DNA of 20,923 nt, taken from positions 1 through 20,923 of the forward strand of contig DAOVWR010000012.1 in NCBI GenBank assembly GCA_030636545.1, given 5' to 3'. Positions within the stretch are counted from its first letter, which is position 1. Every line of letters starts with the position of its first letter. The position numbers and the translations under genes were made by a program. The DNA is from Mycoplasmatota bacterium (GTDB taxonomy: Bacteria > Bacillota_I > Bacilli_A > Izemoplasmatales > Izemoplasmataceae). This document shows, piece after piece, positions 7,299 to 12,793 of the stretch. Below the pieces are notes generated by a model. The model was not told the DNA's origin, made no database searches, and saw nothing but the letters and a program-made list of their open reading frames with translations.

Positions 7299-8198
7299 AT
7301 GTTTCGTAATTTTACACAAGTAGTAGATGACGCGAGAAAACTAGAGACAAAAGATTTAATTGTTGTTTGTCCTGAAGACAGAGCAATCTTAATTGCGACA
7401 AATGATGCTTTCCAAATGGGTTTAATTAGACCTGTTTTGGTAGGAGATAAAAGTAAGATTCTTGATTTACTAATGGAACTTGGTATTAGAAAAATAGGAT
7501 ATGAGATTTATAATGCAGTTGATAAAAAAGACGCTGCTTTACTAGGTGTTAAACTCGTTTCAAAACAAGAAAACTCAATTCTTGTTAAAGGAATGCTTCA
7601 AACAAGTATTTTACTTGATGAAGTATCTGATAAAAAACATGGGTTAACGACTAATAAATTATTATCACATATTGTGGTATTAGATATACCAAACTATCAC
7701 AAATTATTATTTGTAACTGATTCTGCAATTAATGTTTTACCGACAGAAGAAGAAAAGATTGAAATTATTAATAATACATATAGTTTTGTTAGTAGTTTAG
7801 GAATATATAAACCTAAATTTGCATTAATATCTGCTATTGAAGTAGTTGATGAAGATATTCCATCAACTGTTGAAGCAGCAAGTATCACTAATAGACTAAA
7901 AGATAATGATGGATATTATATAGGTGGACCTTTTTCAATAGATGTTGCAATCAATTATGAATCAGCAAAAACTAAAGGTATTAACCATGTCGTAGCAGGA
8001 GATGCTGATGTTTTAGTATTTCCGAATATTGAATCAGGTAATACTTTCTACAAATCAACCACATTCTTAGCTAACTCAATTCCTGCGGGATTAGTACTAG
8101 GAGCTTCAAATCCAATTGTTTTAACTAGTAGATCAGATTCATACAAATCGAAATTATATTCAATAGCTTTGGCTGTTGTTAGTACGGATTTATTATGA
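7299..8198 (+). CDS. ptb: Phosphate butyryltransferase (phosphotransbutyrylase)
   Basis: A 299-residue acyltransferase of the phosphate acetyl/butyryltransferase fold. It converts butyryl- or branched-chain acyl-CoA plus phosphate to the acyl-phosphate plus CoA. Family segments include AILIATNDAFQMGLIRPVLVGD near the N terminus (residues about 29-50), a GPFSIDVA motif near residue 208, VVAGDADVLVFPNIESGN (about 228-245) and the SRSDSYKSKLYS tail. Length is typical of Ptb. The start has GGGG (7285-7288) 10 bases upstream. Its last codons overlap the buk start as ATGA. Adjacency to buk and the oxoacid oxidoreductase distinguishes it from a general phosphotransacetylase. Confidence 0.92.
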   Translation: MFRNFTQVVDDARKLETKDLIVVCPEDRAILIATNDAFQMGLIRPVLVGDKSKILDLLMELGIRKIGYEIYNAVDKKDAALLGVKLVSKQENSILVKGMLQTSILLDEVSDKKHGLTTNKLLSHIVVLDIPNYHKLLFVTDSAINVLPTEEEKIEIINNTYSFVSSLGIYKPKFALISAIEVVDEDIPSTVEAASITNRLKDNDGYYIGGPFSIDVAINYESAKTKGINHVVAGDADVLVFPNIESGNTFYKSTTFLANSIPAGLVLGASNPIVLTSRSDSYKSKLYSIALAVVSTDLL

Positions 8199-9259
8199 AG
8201 ATATTAGTAATTAATCCGGGCTCTACATCAACAAAAGTAGCATTATTTGAAAATATTGATTTACTAGTAGAAAAAACAATAAGACATACAAAAAAATCAT
8301 TGAAAAAATATGATGATTTAATTGAACAATTAGGAATGAGAACACAAGTTGTTATTGATTTACTAAAAGAAAATAATATTGAACTATCAGAAATTGATGG
8401 CTTCATTGGTCGAGGAGGACTAATGAAACCAGTTAAAAGTGGAATATATGAAGTAAACTCACAAATGATTAAAGATTTAAGTTCAAATAAATATGGAACG
8501 CACGCTTCTAACTTAGGCGGATTAATTGTTTATGAATTAGCAAAAAGCGTTAATAAGAAGGCTTATATTGCGGATCCTGTAGTTGTTGATGAAATGAGTT
8601 CGGTAGCTAAAATATCAGGATTAAACGGTATATCAAGAAGGCCATTATGGCATGCTTTGAACCAAAAAGCAGTCGCCAAGAGGTATGCTGAAAAACTCGG
8701 ATTTAAATATGAAGATATGAATTTAATTGTTGCCCACTTAGGTGGGGGAATAAGTGTTGGTCTTCATAAAAGAGGTAGAGTAACAGATGTTAATAATGCA
8801 CTTGATGGAGACGGTCCTTTTAGTCCCGAAAGAACTGGAGGATTACCTGTTGCTGCAGTTTATGAATTAGCAATGTCAGGACAATACACCTTAGAACAAT
8901 TTCAAAAACTAAATCACGGTTTTGGTGGTCTGGTATCTTATTTAAATACAAGTGATGCTGAAGAAGTTGCCGAAATGATTAGTAATGGACAAGTTATGGC
9001 TAAAAGAATAATGAAAGCAATGGTTTACCAAATAGCTAAAGAGATTGGTTCTCTTTACGCTGTAACACGTGGTAATTTAGATGCGATTATCATCACTGGA
9101 GGGCTAGCTTATAACCAAGCGGTACTCCAACCTCTTCTTGAATATTTAGATCATTTAGGAGAAATAGTTGTCTATCCTGGCGAAGATGAACTTGAAGCAT
9201 TAGCATATAATATGCATCAGTTATTAACAAAGCAGATAGAATTAAAAATATATAAGTAA
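8195..9259 (+). CDS. buk: Butyrate kinase (branched-chain carboxylic acid kinase)
   Basis: A 354-residue kinase of the acetate/butyrate kinase (ASKHA) family. It transfers phosphate from butyryl- or branched-chain acyl-phosphate to ADP, yielding ATP and the free acid. The phosphate-1 loop INPGSTSTK is at residues 6-14. Further motifs are FIGRGGLMKPV (about 70-80), AHLGGGISVG (about 182-191), the DGDGPFSPERTGGLP stretch and IITGGLAYN near the C terminus. Length matches Buk rather than acetate kinase, which is about 400 residues. It starts on ATGA overlapping ptb and is the last gene of the operon. The operon therefore gains one ATP per 2-oxoacid by substrate-level phosphorylation. Confidence 0.95.
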   Translation: MKILVINPGSTSTKVALFENIDLLVEKTIRHTKKSLKKYDDLIEQLGMRTQVVIDLLKENNIELSEIDGFIGRGGLMKPVKSGIYEVNSQMIKDLSSNKYGTHASNLGGLIVYELAKSVNKKAYIADPVVVDEMSSVAKISGLNGISRRPLWHALNQKAVAKRYAEKLGFKYEDMNLIVAHLGGGISVGLHKRGRVTDVNNALDGDGPFSPERTGGLPVAAVYELAMSGQYTLEQFQKLNHGFGGLVSYLNTSDAEEVAEMISNGQVMAKRIMKAMVYQIAKEIGSLYAVTRGNLDAIIITGGLAYNQAVLQPLLEYLDHLGEIVVYPGEDELEALAYNMHQLLTKQIELKIYK

Positions 9260-9264
9260 CTAGT

Positions 9265-9300
9265 AAAATGAGATGTCTAAAAAAGACATCCCATTTTAAT
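9265..9300 (+). terminator. Terminator of the oxoacid oxidoreductase-ptb-buk operon
   Basis: AAAATG (9265-9270) plus GATGTCT (9272-9278) pair with AGACATC (9284-9290) plus CATTTT (9292-9297), with a single A-C mismatch. The T tract is part of the stem (TTTTAAT) and short, so efficiency is uncertain. Confidence 0.75.
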
Positions 9301-9322
9301 ATCATAGATAAACACACATATA

Positions 9323-9331
9323 TGATATAAT
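9323..9331 (+). promoter_or_regulatory. Extended -10 promoter of the 505-residue membrane protein
   Basis: TGATATAAT (9323-9331) is an extended -10 element with a consensus TATAAT. No good -35 box is present. It lies between the buk terminator and AGGAGG at 9349-9354, so the gene is likely transcribed alone. Confidence 0.6.
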
Positions 9332-9361
9332 TATATAAAATAGACAAAAGGAGGAAACACA

Positions 9362-10879
9362 ATGGTACCATTAGAAATACTGAATCATTTTTGGCTTACT
9401 TTAGTTTTATTACTAGCTGTTATACTGATTTCCAGGACCGTGGTCGCAGGGACAAAATATTCACCAATATTAATTATTGTAATATTTGGACTAACACTGG
9501 GACTAGTACTTGAAATTAGTGGGATTGGAACACCGGGATTACCTGAATTCCCAATAATAAATTTAACATCAGGTGTAACAGTAACTGCATTAATTGTGAC
9601 ATTCTTTGTTGGGGGACAGAAACTCAGGAATACATTTTTCAATCCTAAGTTACCTAAAGAAGATGATGTTGTATTAAACGAAAAAGAAGTAATTTTAGGT
9701 ACTAAAGGTACACAATTCGTTTTTATTGTAAGAGCCTTTTTCATTCTTCTAGGAATTGAAGGTCTTAAAAGGATTATTTTAGGACAAACAGAGGGAGATT
9801 TAGGAGCGTTTTATCCGTTAATTGCGTTTTTAGGAATAGCTGGTTCGATTATTTTAATTGACAATAAAGCTATAATTGATGATAAAAGAAAATACTTAGG
9901 TAGAGGATTTGTTGAAGTAATAATGATTTTATTAGTATTGATTCTCTCATTTTACATTGCTACGTGGATTAAAGACTTAATTGCTCTTCCACAAATATTC
10001 TTTGCAATGTTAATCAGTAGTGGACTTGGAATGTATTTTTCACATTGGCGACCAGGCCCTACAATGAGATCGTTATTATTTGGAGGAATACCAACAGTGT
10101 TAGCAGCAGTATTTATTGTGGGAGGATCTAGATTACTAGATGCATTTGATCTCAATGGAATGCTTCAAGTAATGGCATTTGGATTCTTTGGACAACTATT
10201 TTGGATGTTTATTGGAATTGCTTTATTAGTATTTATTGGTAAATCTAATAAAGTTGGAATCTTAGCTCCAGGAATGGCTGGATCGTTATCTCACTCAGGG
10301 TTAACTGGTGCATGTACAGCTGGAGATTTAGGAGACGTTGCAAAAGAGCGAGCTCCTGTTATGATTAATATTCCATTCTTTGGACATTTATTCGTATTTA
10401 CAATTTTAGCAGCAAGTGCTACAAGAGGAGAACTATATGTTATCCCAGGAATAATAGTTGTATTAATTGGTATAGGATTAACATACTGGTCTTTAAAAAC
10501 TTTAAGAACAGCATATAATGATAATAATAAAGAGGTAAAAGGATTAATTCTATTCTCTTTAGGTTGGCAATTAGTAGCTGTGTTTGGTGGATTTATTATG
10601 CTACATTACGCAGGACTTAGTTTAGAGTACGCTGCGATGGCTAATAGTTCAGCTATCTCACACTTTGGATTATTTGCTTCTATTCAAGGTGGAATGTTTG
10701 GTGCTGAATCTGCTGCCTTAATCTCATTTGTATTTGCGATGCCTTTCTTAATTCATCCTGTTGTATTTGGAATGTTTGGTAAAGCAATGACAAATAATGG
10801 GGAAATGCCTAAAAAGGTTATTGCTGTTTTAGCAATTACTGGTATTATTGGTGTGCTATTCACATTGATTTTCTTATAA
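9362..10879 (+). CDS. Polytopic membrane protein, possible transporter, family not recognised
   Basis: A 505-residue, strongly hydrophobic protein with about 12-14 predicted membrane segments and short loops. The only long polar loop is residues about 80-115, ending in charged KLPKEDDVVLNEKEV. A glycine- and small-residue-rich stretch at about residues 300-330 (APGMAGSLSHSGLTG followed by ACTAGDLGD) is followed by another such stretch at about 417-450 (ANSSAISHFGLF and GAESAALIS). Paired discontinuous segments of this kind are typical of secondary transporters, so a symporter or exporter role is plausible. I cannot assign a family or substrate. The start is secure: AGGAGG is 7 bases before the ATG. 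It has its own promoter and terminator directly after the fermentation operon, so a link to uptake or efflux of its acids or amino acids is only positional. Confidence 0.75.
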   Translation: MVPLEILNHFWLTLVLLLAVILISRTVVAGTKYSPILIIVIFGLTLGLVLEISGIGTPGLPEFPIINLTSGVTVTALIVTFFVGGQKLRNTFFNPKLPKEDDVVLNEKEVILGTKGTQFVFIVRAFFILLGIEGLKRIILGQTEGDLGAFYPLIAFLGIAGSIILIDNKAIIDDKRKYLGRGFVEVIMILLVLILSFYIATWIKDLIALPQIFFAMLISSGLGMYFSHWRPGPTMRSLLFGGIPTVLAAVFIVGGSRLLDAFDLNGMLQVMAFGFFGQLFWMFIGIALLVFIGKSNKVGILAPGMAGSLSHSGLTGACTAGDLGDVAKERAPVMINIPFFGHLFVFTILAASATRGELYVIPGIIVVLIGIGLTYWSLKTLRTAYNDNNKEVKGLILFSLGWQLVAVFGGFIMLHYAGLSLEYAAMANSSAISHFGLFASIQGGMFGAESAALISFVFAMPFLIHPVVFGMFGKAMTNNGEMPKKVIAVLAITGIIGVLFTLIFL

Positions 10880-10901
10880 TTAAAAGGTAAATTAAATAAA
10901 A

Positions 10902-10929
10902 AAAACAAAGACTATTTAGTCTTTGTTTT
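10902..10929. terminator. Bidirectional terminator between convergent genes
   Basis: AAAACAAAGACTA (10902-10914) and TAGTCTTTGTTTT (10917-10929) are perfect complements with a 2-base spacer, giving A tracts and T tracts on both strands. It ends the membrane protein gene on + and the small ORF on - (its stop begins at 10932). Confidence 0.9.
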
Positions 10930-11025
10930 CTATTTATCTTTCTTCTTGGGATCATTTGCTACCCAAACAATTATGATAATAACAATTATAACAACTAAAG
11001 CAATACCTAAAAACATAATAGACAT
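10930..11025 (-). CDS. 31-residue single-helix small membrane protein
   Basis: Read on the - strand from ATG at 11025 to TAG at 10930. A strong ribosome binding site, AAGGAGGG (complement of 11031-11038), stands 5 bases before the start. An extended -10 promoter, TGATATAAT (complement of 11045-11053), sits just upstream, and a perfect terminator follows. The peptide begins MSIMFLGIALVVII, continues as one hydrophobic helix to about residue 23, then ends in the polar, basic tail NDPKKKDK. That gives a short N-out/C-in topology by the positive-inside rule. Complete expression signals make it a real gene despite its length. Function is unknown; small proteins like this often bind and modulate larger membrane proteins, but no partner is indicated here. 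It is the only - strand gene seen in the window. Confidence 0.8.
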   Translation of the reverse strand: MSIMFLGIALVVIIVIIIIVWVANDPKKKDK

Positions 11026-11044
11026 AAGAACCCTCCTTACTTAT

Positions 11045-11053
11045 ATTATATCA
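11045..11053 (-). promoter_or_regulatory. Extended -10 promoter of the 31-residue gene
   Basis: The - strand reads TGATATAAT across 11053-11045. Transcription would start near 11038, giving a leader of about 13 bases that is mostly the ribosome binding site. No clear -35 box. Confidence 0.6.
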
Positions 11054-11068
11054 TGAAGACTTAATCTA

Positions 11069-11077
11069 TGGTATAAT
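11069..11077 (+). promoter_or_regulatory. Extended -10 promoter of the DEDDh exonuclease gene
   Basis: TGGTATAAT (11069-11077) is an extended -10 element about 20 bases from the ATG. It lies back-to-back with the divergent promoter of the small - strand gene. Confidence 0.6.
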
Positions 11078-11096
11078 ATTTCAGAGGTGATTACGA

Positions 11097-11603
11097 ATGG
11101 AATATGTTGTATTTGATATTGAAACAACTGGCCTAGATACTGATAATGATAGAATAATTGAACTAGGAGCAATTAGAATCAAAGATGCTGAAGTAATCGG
11201 CGAGTTCAACAAGTTAATTAATCCTGGTATAGTGATCCCTTTTGAAGTAACAAATATTAATGGTATTACCAATGAGATGGTCGCAGATAAGGATTATCCT
11301 GGGGTAGTTTTATCACAATTTAATAAATTTATTGAAGGAGTAGATTTCTTAATTGGTCATAATGCAATTAGGTTTGATTATCCATTCTTGAAAAGTGAAT
11401 TTAGGAGAAATTTTGTTAGGAGTAGTGATTATGATGTTAAGGACACTGTTAGAATTGCTAGAATAAAATTAAGAAGACAACTAAGAAGTTATACATTGAA
11501 AAATCTTACACAATATTATGGAATAGTAAACAGAGAAGCACATCGTGCATTAAGTGATGTATATGCAACATACGAACTATATAAAAAACTAATACAAGAA
11601 TAA
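11097..11603 (+). CDS. DEDDh-family 3'-5' exonuclease (DnaQ/RNase T type)
   Basis: A 168-residue single-domain nuclease. The ExoI motif FDIETTGL supplies D7 and E9, the ExoII motif GHNAIRFDYPFL supplies D94, and ExoIII supplies H149 and D154 (HRALSD). All catalytic residues of the DEDDh type are therefore present. It has no polymerase, BRCT or helicase domain, so it is a stand-alone exonuclease like the DnaQ-like proteins common in Firmicutes; whether it acts on DNA or RNA cannot be told. AGAGGTGA (11082-11089) precedes the ATG by 7 bases. It is followed by a hairpin that overlaps the next gene's ribosome binding site. Confidence 0.9.
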   Translation: MEYVVFDIETTGLDTDNDRIIELGAIRIKDAEVIGEFNKLINPGIVIPFEVTNINGITNEMVADKDYPGVVLSQFNKFIEGVDFLIGHNAIRFDYPFLKSEFRRNFVRSSDYDVKDTVRIARIKLRRQLRSYTLKNLTQYYGIVNREAHRALSDVYATYELYKKLIQE

Positions 11604-11609
11604 AAATAG

Positions 11610-11644
11610 ACACTTCGTAAGTATTATATTTACGAGGTGTTTTT
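11610..11644 (+). terminator. Terminator-like hairpin that contains the next gene's Shine-Dalgarno
   Basis: ACACTTCGTAA (11610-11620) pairs with TTACGAGGTGT (11630-11640), 11 bp with one wobble, around a 9-base loop. T residues at 11640-11644 follow and an A-rich run precedes it. GAGGTG (11634-11639) in the 3' arm is also the ribosome binding site of the ORF starting at 11646. The structure could act as a leaky terminator, a translation block, or both. Confidence 0.6.
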
Positions 11645-11645
11645 A

Positions 11646-12053
11646 ATGGAAAAATGTCAAATATGTGGTGAGGATCTCTATCAGGTTATCGGTTTCTACA
11701 ATTTACTAAAAGATAGGTACACTGTACATCTAGATTGTAAAAATAGTTTAGTAATTAACAGTGACAGAGAAGCATTTCCTGTGAGTAATAAATTAGTCTA
11801 CTATGATTACCTATTTTATAATATAAATGAGTCCTACAATAATAGTTATATAGAATCGAAATATCTACATATACTATTTGAAAGAAATCTAGTTCAAGTT
11901 AATTGGTCAGTTATTATATTTTATGAAGAAGGCTTATTTGCGAGCTTTGATGGTACTGATATCGACATTTTATTTTCACTCGCAAATATGCCAGTCTTGA
12001 TAATATCAATTTTATACAAAGATATGTCTACTGTTTTTAATGAAAATATTTAA
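11646..12053 (+). CDS. Small Cys/His protein of unknown function (possible ComFC remnant)
   Basis: A 135-residue protein starting MEKCQICGEDLY. ATG 11646 is chosen because GAGGTG (11634-11639) is 6 bases upstream; the in-frame GTG at 11637 overlaps that site. C4, C7, H28 and C31 form a CxxC...HxxC pattern that could bind zinc. The rest is rich in Tyr, Asn and Ile, with no signal peptide and no certain membrane helix. The N-terminal CxxC and the place just before hpf recall ComFC, the competence phosphoribosyltransferase-like protein found there in many Firmicutes. However, the second CxxC pair and the RGFNQ phosphoribosyl motif are missing and the protein is much shorter. I therefore leave it unnamed. 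Its codon and base use look like its neighbours'. Confidence 0.65.
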   Translation: MEKCQICGEDLYQVIGFYNLLKDRYTVHLDCKNSLVINSDREAFPVSNKLVYYDYLFYNINESYNNSYIESKYLHILFERNLVQVNWSVIIFYEEGLFASFDGTDIDILFSLANMPVLIISILYKDMSTVFNENI

Positions 12054-12093
12054 AAATTTACATTAGCATTTTATGATATATTTAGTAACAATG

Positions 12094-12102
12094 TGGTATA
12101 AT
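12094..12102 (+). promoter_or_regulatory. Extended -10 promoter of hpf
   Basis: TGGTATAAT (12094-12102) gives a predicted start near 12109 and a leader of about 27 bases with GGGAG before the ATG. No strong -35 box. No stationary-phase sigma element was identified. Confidence 0.6.
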
Positions 12103-12135
12103 AAATATATACACAAAATTAAGGGAGATGATTTA

Positions 12136-12672
12136 ATGAAAGTACAAGTTCGTGGTAAAAACGGATTTGAGGTAACTGATGCAATTGAGCATTACGCAGA
12201 AAACAAACTTGTTAAAGTCGAAAGATACTTTAAAGAAGAGTTAGATGCATTCGTTGTCTGTAAAATCTACAAAGATCATCATAAAGTGGAAGTGACTATA
12301 CCTACTAAGTTCTACACCATGAGAGCAGAGGTTAGTAACGACGATATGTACGCTGCGATTGATCTTGCAATTGACAAACTTGAATCCCAAATTAGAAAGA
12401 ACAAGACGAAGATTACTAGAAGTTTACAAAAGAAAGAAGGAGTAAGCGAATTATTCGCAGATAGCTTAGATTTAGAAGCATTAGAAAGAGAATTAATTTC
12501 TCCAGTTAAAAAGAAAAGCATTGTACTCGATCACATGAGTGTTGATGAAGGTATAACTGCTATGGAAATGCTTGGACATGATTTCTTCATATTTCGAGAT
12601 GAAGCTACAAATAAAGTTAATATTGCTTATTTGAGAAATGATGGAAAATATGGAGTTATCGAAACAGAATAA
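12136..12672 (+). CDS. hpf: Ribosome hibernation promoting factor, long form
   Basis: A 178-residue protein with the N-terminal RaiA/YfiA ribosome-binding domain (about residues 1-100) and the C-terminal dimerisation domain (about 122-178). In the latter, LDHMSVDEGITAMEMLGHDFFIF and NVAYLRNDGKYG-like segments are characteristic; here the second reads NIAYLRNDGKYG. The long form dimerises 70S ribosomes into inactive 100S particles in slow growth. ATG 12136 follows GGGAGATG, with GGGAG about 9 bases upstream; the same frame is open 5' but without a site. It has its own promoter and a UUCG-capped terminator, so it is monocistronic although it stands next to secA and prfB, a conserved Firmicute gene order. 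Confidence 0.95.
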   Translation: MKVQVRGKNGFEVTDAIEHYAENKLVKVERYFKEELDAFVVCKIYKDHHKVEVTIPTKFYTMRAEVSNDDMYAAIDLAIDKLESQIRKNKTKITRSLQKKEGVSELFADSLDLEALERELISPVKKKSIVLDHMSVDEGITAMEMLGHDFFIFRDEATNKVNIAYLRNDGKYGVIETE

Positions 12673-12675
12673 TTT

Positions 12676-12701
12676 AAAATGCGCTTCGGCGCATTTTTTT
12701 T
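12676..12701 (+). terminator. Intrinsic terminator after hpf
   Basis: AAAATGCGC (12676-12684) and GCGCATTTT (12689-12697) form a perfect stem with the very stable TTCG tetraloop. The T run continues to 12701. Confidence 0.95.
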
Positions 12702-12736
12702 GATATAATATGATAATATATATATAATAAATTAAA

Positions 12737-12766
12737 TTGTATATTAAAGTTAAATTATGATATGAT
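12737..12766 (+). promoter_or_regulatory. Predicted promoter of the secA unit
   Basis: TTGTAT (12737-12742) and TATGAT (12761-12766) are 18 bases apart, and the -10 is preceded by TG at 12758-12759. The surrounding AT-only sequence makes alternative boxes possible. Confidence 0.5.
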
Positions 12767-12793
12767 ATATATGACATTAATGAGGTGGTTAAA

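Noticed and set aside
7697..7888. - strand open frames opposite large + strand genes, such as this one inside ptb and those inside leuS, secA, the 505-residue protein and recX
   Set aside because: They lie wholly in well-supported genes, have no ribosome binding site or promoter, and show no recognisable family; they are frame shadows in AT-rich sequence.
12702..12780. AT-only stretch with repeated TATA-like words, considered as a replication origin or repeat element
   Set aside because: No DnaA boxes, no direct repeats of useful length; explained as the secA promoter region.
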